Below are positions 51,536 to 61,275 of a DNA stretch of 64,000 nt, in pieces. Under the pieces are notes generated by a model. That model ran no database searches. It saw only the letters and a program-made list of their open reading frames with translations, and had not been told where the DNA came from. The position numbers and the translations under genes are program-made. The DNA is from Fimbriimonas ginsengisoli Gsoil 348 (GTDB lineage: Bacteria > Armatimonadota > Fimbriimonadia > Fimbriimonadales > Fimbriimonadaceae), in NCBI RefSeq assembly GCF_000724625.1, contig NZ_CP007139.1, positions 2,542,001-2,606,000 of the forward strand. The letters are read 5' to 3'. Each line of letters starts with the position of its first letter. The stretch's first letter is position 1.

Positions 51536-54500
51536 ATGGGATTTAGAAAGAGCATCTGGTTGGGGGTCGCGATGATGGCGACCACGCTCGCGGGAGCGCA
51601 AGCCGTCTACGACTTCTCGACCTTGGGCGGACAAAACGCGCGTTCCGGGCGGAACGGAGATCCCCACGGCACAAGCCCGGGGCGGACTCCGGGGCCTCGT
51701 TGGTCAAAGCCGGATGGGCTGAACCTCAAGACGTTCAAAGTCGTTATCGACCAGTCCGACACGCAGACGGCGCAAACGCCGGCGCCGGTCGATGGCGGCG
51801 ACGGTTTCCCGTGGGACCTCAACCCGTACGGCTACGTCACCTCGACGCAACAGGCCACCGACCCGTGGAGCAGCCCCGCCAACGCCAACGCGTGGGCTTC
51901 GCCGGTTTACGACAAGTACATTCGCTCGCAGGCGAACGCGGGGACCGGAGCGCCGGTCAATCACAACTACCGGACTCCTCCGTATCTTTTTGCCAAATGC
52001 ACACCGTCCCGTGCGGATAGCGACTACATCTCCAGCACCGGCAACTTAAGCACCTTCACCTGGCGATTTACCGGTACGGGCAACACACCGAAGAACTACG
52101 CGATTAGAGTACAGATTCCGGTCGGCCCCACGATCGTGGGTGGCATAAGGACCCTGCCCCAGCGCTACTATGCCTACGAGGTCCACTACGGGGTCGCTGG
52201 TCAAGGCGTCTTCAGGGACATCGTCGACACCTACACGAAAGACAGTGGTGGCTGGGTTCGCCTCGGCGCCGGCGGTGCGCCGACCGACATGGTCATCCCG
52301 TTCGACGGGGTCAACCCGATCACGGTCACGCTTTACAACACTGTCCCGCGCAATCCTCTCACCGGCAACTTCACGATGCCGACCTCGTCGAACACCGGGG
52401 AGTTGGGGCTCGACAAGTATGTCGTTTACGCCGACGCGGTTCGCTTCGACGAGAACCCCGGTTACTACGACGCCAGTCCGGTGGCGCAGCGCCTCGTCGA
52501 CGCCGATCCTCTCTCAACCACGGTCACCGCCGCGCTTAACTCCTTGAGCGTTGGCAAGATCGGCGGCCTCGCCACGACCTTGGTCAAGGGCGAGGTAACC
52601 AACTACAACTACGCGAGCGGAGCTCAGCGATGGCGTTGGTCGGCCCTGGAAGAGGGTGATTTCTCGAAGATCATCGACAACGAAACGAACATGTCCGGGT
52701 TCGTGGACGATTCGACGGCCCGGGCGATTGATGGACAAGCGGGGACCGCCCCCGTCAGCACGACGGACGCGAACAACGACGGCACCACGGAGCCGACGGC
52801 GTTCGTAACTTACGACTCGGGTAAGAACGGCGGCGCAATCCTTCCAGACGACTTGTACGACATTTATGTCTACCTGCCTGGCGACGATGCGACGCATCAG
52901 TACGGCCGTAGCATCCGATACGACATCGTTTCTTATAGCGGAACCTTTAGCTATCGGCTTGATCAAAGCCTAGCCAGAGGCTGGGTCAAGCTCGGCGACC
53001 GCCGGTTCGAAAACATAAACGACGTTGCGAACGGCGGTGTGCAGCTCAAGGTGACGGTAACCAACCAGTCGAATCTGGCGGCCGACCAAACCAGAATCGT
53101 CTATGCGGATGCGATTCGTTTCGTCGGTCAGGCGAACTACGCGATTCGCTCGACGCCCATCCATGCGACGGCCCTTATTCGGGACAACGACGCCCTCGGC
53201 ACGTTAGTCTCGAGGAAGGTCGTCGTCGTAGCCGATGAAAATGGCGTCCTCCACTGTCTCGACGCCACCGGCAATCCTGACAATACGACCACCGAATACT
53301 GGCGATACCCGAGCACGAGAGACTCAAACGGACTGGATCCGAATCTTGGAGCGCCGGGCGCGCCTGGACCTGACTACAACGGTCCCGACTCGACTCCCGC
53401 GGCTGAACGGTTCGCCACTATCGCGCCGATGAATGGCTTCAATCTGAGCAGTGGATTGGTCCAGCGAATCGGCGGACAGGACTATCTCTTTATTGCTAAC
53501 CAAAACGGCCGGGTCTACAAGATCGACATGGCCGGAAGGGGAGACTTCAACAAGGGGGGCCGTACCATCGGAACGACCTTCCGAGTTTGGACTTTCCCCG
53601 CCACCTACCCAAGCGCGATCCAGTTCCCGACCGGCTTCCGGTCGATCGAAGGATCGGTCGCTTACGGTGAGCCGAATAACGTTCCGACGATCTACGTGCC
53701 GACGATGGAAGGGCGTCTCTACGCGCTCGCCGCGATCGGCAACGCGGCGGACAAGTCGACAACGGTGTCGTGGACTTTCCCCGCCCTGAACGCGCCGACC
53801 ACGGGCGCCATGGCTACTACCCCGGCGGTTCGCTTCGGCAAGGTCTACGTCGGAACCCTCCGTAAGTCGACCACCACTGGCGACCTTCCGGGTCGGTACT
53901 ACGCGTTAGATTGGGTCAACGGCACTCAGCAATGGGTGTTCCCGAATGACGTGGCCGGCACCCAAGGAAACACGACGCGCCGCACCGATGACTTCTTGGC
54001 CTCACCCGCTTTGGCCGACGGTACGGAACTGGATCCGGCCGCGCCGGTTGGCACGCCGGGATCGCTCTTCACGATCAATCAAAACCGCATCGTCTACTCG
54101 CTCAATGCGGAAACCGGCGCCATTAACTGGCAGACGGACGAGCTGCTTTCGGGAGGCGAAGCTCCGCTCACCTTCACCTGGAAATCGGTGCTCGACAGCA
54201 CCGGCGTCTTCCAGGCAGTCCCGGTCGTCCTCGTGCCTACCCAGTCGGGTCTCTTCGCCGCCCTGTTCGCACGGGCAGCGGATCTCGAAGTCGATGGCAC
54301 TCGTACCGCTTGGGGCCGATTGACCCAAGGCGACTACAGCCGCACCCAAATGGCGGTCGAGGGGCTTGCCCAAACCGATCCGGCCACCAATCCCGCGGCC
54401 TGGATGTATGGCGCGGACACGGGTGGATTCCTTTACGCTTGGAACGACGCCGCCGGATATACCGGCACCGGCGACGCTCCCGGCGCGGATTACATCGTGG

Positions 54501-57500
54501 CCAACGACCCTCGAGGCGCGGTCTACCGCAAGACGAAGGTCAAGCTGATCACGCGCTCCACCTACCAGGCCCTGCGGCTTCCGACCGGCGGCGCGGGTCA
54601 CTACAACTATCCGACGGCGATCGGCAAGCCAGGCCCGGGTACGAGCCCCTCCGGAAACTTCGTGTTCGAGTGGGGGCAAACCGCTTACTTCCTCGTCTAC
54701 GACTTCCCGTTCATCACCAAAGACACGAACGGCGACGATATCGATCCGCCGGTGGTGAACATCTCGTTCAGCACCGACGGCAAGACTCTGCGCGGCGTGG
54801 CGATCCAAAGCCGGCAGTTCAGCAACCCGGCGACCGCGCCGACTTTTAACCAGGCCGCTCCGACCAGCGTAACGCTGCCGGCGCCGGACGGCGACTTGCC
54901 GATGGACGGCTACGCGATCCTGGCATTCCCGCTGCAGAGCAGTGGAGCGAACTCGCTGCCTCCGGGCGATGGCGACGTCTCCGTCTCCATCTCCACGGCG
55001 GCGCTGAACACCAACAACATTCAGCAGACGATCGGTTTGGATCCGAAGAGCTCGCGAAAGACTTTCCAGATCGCCAACCCCTTGGCGATCTTCGTTGGGC
55101 CGGCCACCGTCAACGGCTCCTCGCTGACGGCGACGAATCCGTCCGTGCCCACCGGCGCGAACCCCTACGGCATCGGCCTCAAGACCGATCCGTGGAACGT
55201 CGAGAATCTCGGTAACGGCTCGTTCGATGCGGGTGGAGGGCACCAGTCTCAGCTCACCAGCTCGGCGCCTCTCAGTAACCACGGTGGAACGACCAAGTCG
55301 GTCGTCTACCTGGTGGACCGATCCATGATGTCCTTGCTTCGCGCCGACGGCCTTACCCAAGGCCTCGATGGGGTCCGCGTATATCGGCGCGACCTGGCAT
55401 GGCAAGGTTCGTCCCAAGCGGTCATCAAACCGTTCAGCAACCTCTATCCGAACTTTGAGGATCTCCCGGTCAACTTCCCGAACAACAGTCTCGACTACCC
55501 GGATATCCGGCGCGAGAACATTAGCTTCGTGAAGGACCCGAACGGCTCCGCGGAGAATCCTCTGTACCAAAGCGGCGTCACCCTGTTGCCGCCACTCGAC
55601 AAGACGACTCTGAACCAGGCGTCCAAGGGTGCGATGGACGAGGACACCCTTCCTCAGAACCGAATCTTTAGGGCGGTACCGCTCGAGATCACGGTCGACG
55701 TTCCGCGCTACCAGCCGCCCAACAACTACTTCTCTCTCTCGTCGCTGAACCCGGCCGCTCTCCAAAGTAACTCTCTGGGGAATACCGCCGCGGGCAAGGC
55801 GTTCCAGCAGGGATACATCGGCCGGTTCGACGTCTTCGTCGATTCCAACGGCAATGGACGGGTCGATACCACGACCCGCGAGGCATACCGCTCCTTCAAC
55901 TTCGCGACCGGCATCGACATGGACGAGCGGCTTAGCGTCACCACGCCCACCGTCGACCTCGGCGACCTCGCCGCGAGTACCGGCTACGAGCCGAATATCA
56001 GGCCCGGCGTCGGATTCACGGGGACTAACACCCCTTTGAACATCTTCCAGCCTTGGTTCGGCAAGTACACGCCGATCTTCAAACCGTTTGGCGTGGCGAA
56101 CGAAGGAAACGTGAACCTCCTCGACGTTCGGTTGGCGAAGGTCGCCAGTCAGAACGGCTCCCCGGTTCAAACCCTCGGCATTTACTCTACCGAGAACGAT
56201 TATCGCGGCTACCTAGACGCGGCGTTCGACGTCTGGAGCGATGTGGACCCCGCCTTCGGCGTGGGACCCGATGCTCAGCACCGGGTTATCCTGCAAAAGC
56301 CGCGAGTTCAGGATCGGGTCCCGACCCGGCTTCAGTCGAACCCGGTTCGACGTGAAAATCCGAACCTCGGAGTGACCGGCCTTGTAAAGGTCGCCGGCGA
56401 GCCGAATCCGTTCGAGGACGTGCTCAACCCGACCTTGGTCGGAACGGTCGGAAATCGATCGCTTGCCTTCCAGCACGCGCAGAACAAGGCCAAGGCTGGG
56501 ATATTCGCCCCCGTCGTCGGCGCCAGCGTCCCAATCGGCTTCCCAGTAGGGAAGTACGCCGAGCGGATCCGGGTGTTCGAGAACTCCAACCACAACTTCG
56601 GATTCGGCTCGCCCCTCTGGGACACCGCGACCGACGCTGCCGGACGTGGTACCGAGCCGTACACCGATCAGGGATTCCTGCTCTCGTTCAACGTCACCGA
56701 GACGCGTCTGACCAATGGTCCGACGACCCCGACGACGCCGACGATGCTGGATGACTCTATCGCCGGTGGTTCGGCCGGACAGTTCAGAAACGCCAATATC
56801 CAACCTGCCGGAGCTCGCGACGTCTACGGCTCGTTGCTGATGGCGTTCGCATCGAACCGACCCTCGTGGGATGCCACGGTCGCCAACGTGGACAACGGCG
56901 CTTACAAGCTGTTCTTCGCCACATTGGATAACCGCGGCAACTTCACCGGGAGCGGATTCACCGCGCCACCCGCCATCTCGCCCCTACGCGATCTCAACGC
57001 GTGGCAAGGCTCGACATCCTCGCAGTGGTTCCGGCAGGCCGTTCAGGGTTACCCCTCGACGTCCGTCGCGACGCTGTTCGGATTCCCCGCGGCGTCGTTG
57101 CTGCCGGGCACGCTTAAATACGGCAACCCGGCCTTCCCGGCGCTCGGCGCGCAGGACCCGTACTCGCTCGGGAATAACTTCACCGGCCTGTACATGGCGT
57201 TCACCGGCCAGGCTCAGCACACGAATCCGGACGGTTCCGTCCAGAACGATTCAAGGCTGTTCATGTCGGTCGTCACCCCCGGCTCGGCGGGGACGATCAC
57301 AGTCACGCCTACCCCGGCCGTCCTCGCGGACGACCCGCAGTCGGTCAAGGGGCGCCCAACTCTCGTGCAGTCCGGCGGTTCCGGCTCGTCGACGGCAATG
57401 GTGTTCTATCCGGTCACCTCGGCGGGGCAGAGCAGCATCCTATACACCCGGTTCAACGGGTCAACCTTCTCGGCGCCGTCGGCGCTGCCGTTCGGAAGCG

Positions 57501-58825
57501 GCTTTAGCGCTGTCTCCGCGCCCAGCGCGGTCGGACGGCTGTATGCCTCCGGTCGAACCGATCAGGCGCCGGTCGTGGAGCTCACGTTCCAGGGCAAGCT
57601 TCGCGGCCGTCCGTACCCGGAGATCTTCCTCGCCCGGCTCCGCACCAGCGGGCCGAACGGGGTGCCGAGCGCCAATCCGGATCGTATCTTGGAGGATATG
57701 ACCGGCGCGGTCGATCAGGCCAACGTGTTCATGCCTCAGGCGGAGATCGGCAACGAGCTCCTCACCAAGGAAGGGGAAGCGGGTCTTTACCGTTCGCGCG
57801 GCGTGCAGTGGCAGCCGGGCTCCCCGATCCAGCTCACGCAGATCCTGGCGGGCACCGCCACCGAGCTGTTGCTGACGAATACGGCGGTCTACGACCAGCG
57901 GACAGGCATCGTCTCCTTCGACACCCGGCTCGGCGGCAAGGTCTTCATGGATCCGGCCGTGGGTACCGTGCGGTTCTCCAGCTCCGTTCCCTCGCGGAAC
58001 GCGCAGATGTTCCTCACGTACACGCCACGCTTCCTCCGGATCTCCGAGGGTGGCGCGGCGGGCTACAACGATCCGACGGGGCTGTTCGACGGCCGTCTGA
58101 TCACCGATCCGACCTTCTGGCGCACCGCCAGCAACGCTCAGGCCGATTTCTCGACCACGGGCGTGGATGGCCGGCAGCTCTCGAACGACCGAATGATCTT
58201 CACCTACAACCGGGCCACCGTCGGCACCGGCCAGGCGGCGCGGCCGTTCATTCAGACGATGCGGTTCGGAGTGAACCTCCCGTATCGCATCCCGACGCTC
58301 GACAACGGCACCGCCGGGCTTGTGATCGGCAACTCCACGGTCAACCCGATCGTGAGCATCACCTGGACCGACGGTGGGGCGTCCGACGCGTTCCAGCTCG
58401 ATCCGGTGCGGGCTTCCGCGACGGGGAACTTCACCTCGTCCGGCAACGGCCAGACATTCAATCAGGCCAGCCCCGGCCAAGGCGCCATCTACTTCCCGTC
58501 GACGGACGAAGGAAGGTCGGTGACGATCAAGCACTACGGGATGGATGAGGCGGGCCGGATCGTGAGAGACGCGGGTAACGCGCCGGTGGTCTTCACGACC
58601 ATCGCCAAGGTCGCGCTCATCCCCGAGCGCACCGAGGCGCCGCTGCCGATTCAGACGGCGGTCAACGAATCGAACCTCCTTTCGTTCCTCGACCCGTTCA
58701 CCTACGCCGCCGAGCGGCGGCCACCGATGGTGTGGCTCCTTTGGACGAGCACCCGAAACGGCAGTCCGGACCTGTACTTCGAGACTATTTCGCCAAGATG
58801 GTCGTCAATTCCGATTGGCCGTTAA
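51536..58825 (+). CDS. Giant secreted multi-domain protein 2 (golvesin-like and propeller domains)
   Basis: The product has about 2430 residues. The signal peptide is MGFRKSIWLGVAMMATTLAG; GTG 51527 is an alternative start. Two domains resemble golvesin/Xly carbohydrate-binding modules (about 188-303 and 423-530; each ends with YADAVRF or YADAIRF). A PQQ-like propeller follows (about 560-966; VLHCLDATGNP, GRVYKIDMAG, GRLYALAAIG). The remaining 1450 residues are beta-rich, with a sialidase-like stretch near 1930-2000 and the closing block WLLWTSTRNGSPDLYFETIS. It is probably a surface adhesin or fibre-associated glycan-binding protein. It lies 12-21 bases after the previous gene. Confidence 0.75.
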   Translation: MGFRKSIWLGVAMMATTLAGAQAVYDFSTLGGQNARSGRNGDPHGTSPGRTPGPRWSKPDGLNLKTFKVVIDQSDTQTAQTPAPVDGGDGFPWDLNPYGYVTSTQQATDPWSSPANANAWASPVYDKYIRSQANAGTGAPVNHNYRTPPYLFAKCTPSRADSDYISSTGNLSTFTWRFTGTGNTPKNYAIRVQIPVGPTIVGGIRTLPQRYYAYEVHYGVAGQGVFRDIVDTYTKDSGGWVRLGAGGAPTDMVIPFDGVNPITVTLYNTVPRNPLTGNFTMPTSSNTGELGLDKYVVYADAVRFDENPGYYDASPVAQRLVDADPLSTTVTAALNSLSVGKIGGLATTLVKGEVTNYNYASGAQRWRWSALEEGDFSKIIDNETNMSGFVDDSTARAIDGQAGTAPVSTTDANNDGTTEPTAFVTYDSGKNGGAILPDDLYDIYVYLPGDDATHQYGRSIRYDIVSYSGTFSYRLDQSLARGWVKLGDRRFENINDVANGGVQLKVTVTNQSNLAADQTRIVYADAIRFVGQANYAIRSTPIHATALIRDNDALGTLVSRKVVVVADENGVLHCLDATGNPDNTTTEYWRYPSTRDSNGLDPNLGAPGAPGPDYNGPDSTPAAERFATIAPMNGFNLSSGLVQRIGGQDYLFIANQNGRVYKIDMAGRGDFNKGGRTIGTTFRVWTFPATYPSAIQFPTGFRSIEGSVAYGEPNNVPTIYVPTMEGRLYALAAIGNAADKSTTVSWTFPALNAPTTGAMATTPAVRFGKVYVGTLRKSTTTGDLPGRYYALDWVNGTQQWVFPNDVAGTQGNTTRRTDDFLASPALADGTELDPAAPVGTPGSLFTINQNRIVYSLNAETGAINWQTDELLSGGEAPLTFTWKSVLDSTGVFQAVPVVLVPTQSGLFAALFARAADLEVDGTRTAWGRLTQGDYSRTQMAVEGLAQTDPATNPAAWMYGADTGGFLYAWNDAAGYTGTGDAPGADYIVANDPRGAVYRKTKVKLITRSTYQALRLPTGGAGHYNYPTAIGKPGPGTSPSGNFVFEWGQTAYFLVYDFPFITKDTNGDDIDPPVVNISFSTDGKTLRGVAIQSRQFSNPATAPTFNQAAPTSVTLPAPDGDLPMDGYAILAFPLQSSGANSLPPGDGDVSVSISTAALNTNNIQQTIGLDPKSSRKTFQIANPLAIFVGPATVNGSSLTATNPSVPTGANPYGIGLKTDPWNVENLGNGSFDAGGGHQSQLTSSAPLSNHGGTTKSVVYLVDRSMMSLLRADGLTQGLDGVRVYRRDLAWQGSSQAVIKPFSNLYPNFEDLPVNFPNNSLDYPDIRRENISFVKDPNGSAENPLYQSGVTLLPPLDKTTLNQASKGAMDEDTLPQNRIFRAVPLEITVDVPRYQPPNNYFSLSSLNPAALQSNSLGNTAAGKAFQQGYIGRFDVFVDSNGNGRVDTTTREAYRSFNFATGIDMDERLSVTTPTVDLGDLAASTGYEPNIRPGVGFTGTNTPLNIFQPWFGKYTPIFKPFGVANEGNVNLLDVRLAKVASQNGSPVQTLGIYSTENDYRGYLDAAFDVWSDVDPAFGVGPDAQHRVILQKPRVQDRVPTRLQSNPVRRENPNLGVTGLVKVAGEPNPFEDVLNPTLVGTVGNRSLAFQHAQNKAKAGIFAPVVGASVPIGFPVGKYAERIRVFENSNHNFGFGSPLWDTATDAAGRGTEPYTDQGFLLSFNVTETRLTNGPTTPTTPTMLDDSIAGGSAGQFRNANIQPAGARDVYGSLLMAFASNRPSWDATVANVDNGAYKLFFATLDNRGNFTGSGFTAPPAISPLRDLNAWQGSTSSQWFRQAVQGYPSTSVATLFGFPAASLLPGTLKYGNPAFPALGAQDPYSLGNNFTGLYMAFTGQAQHTNPDGSVQNDSRLFMSVVTPGSAGTITVTPTPAVLADDPQSVKGRPTLVQSGGSGSSTAMVFYPVTSAGQSSILYTRFNGSTFSAPSALPFGSGFSAVSAPSAVGRLYASGRTDQAPVVELTFQGKLRGRPYPEIFLARLRTSGPNGVPSANPDRILEDMTGAVDQANVFMPQAEIGNELLTKEGEAGLYRSRGVQWQPGSPIQLTQILAGTATELLLTNTAVYDQRTGIVSFDTRLGGKVFMDPAVGTVRFSSSVPSRNAQMFLTYTPRFLRISEGGAAGYNDPTGLFDGRLITDPTFWRTASNAQADFSTTGVDGRQLSNDRMIFTYNRATVGTGQAARPFIQTMRFGVNLPYRIPTLDNGTAGLVIGNSTVNPIVSITWTDGGASDAFQLDPVRASATGNFTSSGNGQTFNQASPGQGAIYFPSTDEGRSVTIKHYGMDEAGRIVRDAGNAPVVFTTIAKVALIPERTEAPLPIQTAVNESNLLSFLDPFTYAAERRPPMVWLLWTSTRNGSPDLYFETISPRWSSIPIGR

Positions 58826-58843
58826 ATCGAAAATAGTTGGCTT

Positions 58844-58884
58844 TTGGGGGCGGAGAACGATAAGTTCCCGCCCCCAATCTTATT
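58844..58884 (+). terminator. Intrinsic terminator after the giant gene
   Basis: TTGGGGGCGG and CCGCCCCCAA form a 10-base stem; the inner GAAC...GTTC extends it, and TCTTATT follows. It ends the pilin and adhesin operon. Confidence 0.8.
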
Positions 58885-58947
58885 CATCCGAACTCTTATG
58901 CATGGTTGACACGTCCTCATCGCGTGTTCAGCGGGCGCTTTGGCTTG

Positions 58948-58977
58948 TTGACACCGCCTGGGGGGCGATGATAAGAT
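58948..58977 (+). promoter_or_regulatory. Sigma-70-type promoter of the pilM operon
   Basis: TTGACA at 58948-58953 and TAAGAT at 58972-58977 are separated by 18 bases. The start codon of pilM lies 33 bases after the -10 box. The match is near consensus for the -35 and four of six for the -10. Confidence 0.65.
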
Positions 58978-59010
58978 GGTCACCCAGCGGGGGGAAGGGT
59001 TAGTCAGGCT

Positions 59011-60327
59011 ATGGCCAAAAAGCTCAGCAGCGTTCTCGGCGTAGACATTGGAAGTCATCAGATCAAGATTTGTGAGATACGTACCCAGGGCCGAGAACCG
59101 ATCGTTACTGCGCTCGGAATGATCGACACGCCCGAAGGTGCCGTAGACCACATGGCGATCTACAATCCGGAGGCCGTCGGGGCCGCTCTCAAGCAGGTGA
59201 TCTCGCAATGCGGGGCAACTGTCGGACAAGCGGTCGTGACGATTGCCGGGCAGGGCGCGGTTCTCGTGCGTACGGTCGAAGTACCGCGCATGAATCCGAC
59301 CGAGCTCAAGGACCACATGCAGTGGGAGGTGAACCGCAACGTGCCGTTCGCCGAATCCACCATCGTTTCAGATTTCAAGCCGCTCAAGGATGAAGATCCT
59401 AACTCGGCTCAGATGGACGTCGTAATGGCAATCTCGCCACAGTCGGCCATCGACAGCGTCATCGAGTGCATGAAGAAGGCAGGCCGCCAAACGGTCGCTA
59501 TCGACGTCGAGCCGCTAAGCATGGCTCGGTCGTTGCAGACGAGCTATGACGACCTTCTTGGCGACAAGACGGTTTGCATGGTCGACATCGGCCACAAGAC
59601 CACGTCCATCAACATCTATCGCGGCGAGAAGCTCATTATGCCGCGCCAAGTGCCGATCGGCGGCGAGATGTTCACCGGCGCTCTTGCCGACGCGTACACC
59701 ATGCCTTTGGATGAAGCCGAAGCGATGAAGCGCGAGCGGCTGGATATCCCGGAGAGCGCGGGGCTCGCTCAGTCGCCCACCCTCGATCCGTTCGGGATGG
59801 CCGATCCTACGCAGGGTTTCTCGGCTTACAACCCGTTCTCCGACGATCCGTCGGCCGCTTTTAATCCGTTCCCGGCCGACGTGGCTCCCGCCGCTCCCAC
59901 GGGCGGATACGCGGCAGAGGATTTCGACCCGATGGCGCCCGTCGATCCGTACGCGGCTTCGGAAACCGGTGGGCAACCGCCCGTCGCGGAGACGGCTCCG
60001 GTCGTCGCCGAGAACCCCGAAGCGGCTCGGATGTATCAGGCGATCGCCCCGGTTCTCGAGGAGTTCGTCGGCGAGGTTCGCCGTTCGATCGAGTACTACC
60101 GCAGCCGTGGCGGAAACGTCGACGCGGTGGAGATTTGTGGCGGCGGCGCCAAGATTCGGGGACTCGCTCCCTTTCTGACCCGATCTCTCGGGGTTACGTG
60201 TGACGCTTACGACCCTCTCCGGCGTCTCAATTTGAACATGCGCAAAGTCGCACCGGCGTTTGCCGACGAGCACCGACAGGAGTTCGCCGTCGCCGTTGGA
60301 AACGGCTTGCACATTTTCTTCGAGTAA
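59011..60327 (+). CDS. pilM: Type IV pilus assembly protein PilM with disordered insert
   Basis: PilM is an actin-like cytoplasmic protein that binds the PilN tail. The 438-residue product shows the fold's ATP motifs: LGVDIGSHQIKICEI, CMVDIGHKTTSINIY and VEICGGGAKIRGLAP. IAGQGAVLVRTVEVPRMNPTE belongs to the middle domain. Residues about 245-340 form a low-complexity insert rich in Asp, Pro, Ala and Phe (NPFSDDPSAAFNPFPADV) not found in typical PilM. A promoter precedes the gene and pilN starts three bases after its stop. Confidence 0.93.
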   Translation: MAKKLSSVLGVDIGSHQIKICEIRTQGREPIVTALGMIDTPEGAVDHMAIYNPEAVGAALKQVISQCGATVGQAVVTIAGQGAVLVRTVEVPRMNPTELKDHMQWEVNRNVPFAESTIVSDFKPLKDEDPNSAQMDVVMAISPQSAIDSVIECMKKAGRQTVAIDVEPLSMARSLQTSYDDLLGDKTVCMVDIGHKTTSINIYRGEKLIMPRQVPIGGEMFTGALADAYTMPLDEAEAMKRERLDIPESAGLAQSPTLDPFGMADPTQGFSAYNPFSDDPSAAFNPFPADVAPAAPTGGYAAEDFDPMAPVDPYAASETGGQPPVAETAPVVAENPEAARMYQAIAPVLEEFVGEVRRSIEYYRSRGGNVDAVEICGGGAKIRGLAPFLTRSLGVTCDAYDPLRRLNLNMRKVAPAFADEHRQEFAVAVGNGLHIFFE

Positions 60328-60330
60328 GGC

Positions 60331-61263
60331 ATGAAGTTAAACCTACTCCCGACTACCGTCAGACGAGGCGCAAAGAGCCGTACGGCTTGGATCGCCTCCA
60401 TTCTGATGATCGCATTCGGCATCGGCGCTGCGGCGGCGATGTCGATCATCTCCTCCGGCCAGCTCAAGGAAGCGCGGCAAGCGGTTGCGGACAAGCAGGA
60501 AGAAGCTGCTCGCGCATATGCCCTCTCAACCCAAGCGGATGAGATCGTCGCCAAGGCCGAAGGGGTTATCCGCAATAAGAATCTGGCGACGGCGATGCTC
60601 TCGCACAACGGGGTCTATCCGGATCTCTACCAGAATTTGTTCCGCTACAATCCGCCTTACTTCCGCCTGACCTCGATCACGGCCAGTCCGGTCGACGCAG
60701 AGACCGCTACCGTCACGATGACGGGCACGATTTCGACGTACCAGCAGTACGCCGACCTGATGCTCGCCGTGATGCGGAACCCGCGCGTTAAGTCGGTTGC
60801 CCGAGCCGGATACCAGGATACGAAGGATTTGTACGTCCCGCCGCTGCTCCTTACCGACCAGCAAGGCAAGCCGCACAAACCGGGCGAAACGCCGATTCCC
60901 GACGATCCTCTCGAACGACTCGCGTACTTCCAGTCGCAAGGCCAACCCGCCGGATATCTTTCCGCCGGAAACTTCGGCTCGGGCACGGACAACGAGCGCC
61001 TTGCGAAGCCGGGCGACTCCCTGATCACTCTGACGTTGAACGTTGCGGCCAATTTGCAGGTCCCCAATCCGCGAGCCACCTTGGCGGCGAGCGGCGGGGG
61101 AGGAGCATCCGTGGGAACGACTCCGGCTAGCGGACCGCTTGGCGGAGCCGGCGGGTTCGCTCCCGGCGGACCTCCTCCCGCAGGCGCCCCTGCCGGTGGC
61201 GGCAGCGCCCCTAAAGGGGCTGGCAAAGGTCGCGGTAAGGGCGGCGCCGACGACTCGGATTAA
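60331..61263 (+). CDS. pilN: PilN-like pilus alignment protein with Gly/Pro-rich tail
   Basis: The 310-residue product starts MKLNLLPTTVRR, the conserved PilN tail that docks on PilM. A single membrane helix (AWIASILMIAFGIGAAAAMS) and a coiled coil follow. The rest is a periplasmic ferredoxin-like region (TATVTMTGTISTYQQYADLM). The last 60 residues are Gly/Pro/Ala-rich (PGGPPPAGAPAGGGSAPKGA). Usual PilN has about 190-220 residues. It sits between pilM and the pilO-like gene. Confidence 0.9.
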   Translation: MKLNLLPTTVRRGAKSRTAWIASILMIAFGIGAAAAMSIISSGQLKEARQAVADKQEEAARAYALSTQADEIVAKAEGVIRNKNLATAMLSHNGVYPDLYQNLFRYNPPYFRLTSITASPVDAETATVTMTGTISTYQQYADLMLAVMRNPRVKSVARAGYQDTKDLYVPPLLLTDQQGKPHKPGETPIPDDPLERLAYFQSQGQPAGYLSAGNFGSGTDNERLAKPGDSLITLTLNVAANLQVPNPRATLAASGGGGASVGTTPASGPLGGAGGFAPGGPPPAGAPAGGGSAPKGAGKGRGKGGADDSD

Positions 61264-61275
61264 GGAAGCATTAGG

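Noticed and set aside
54002-56170. Minus-strand open frame of 722 codons
   Set aside because: It is antisense to the 2430-residue secreted protein and has shadow-frame composition.
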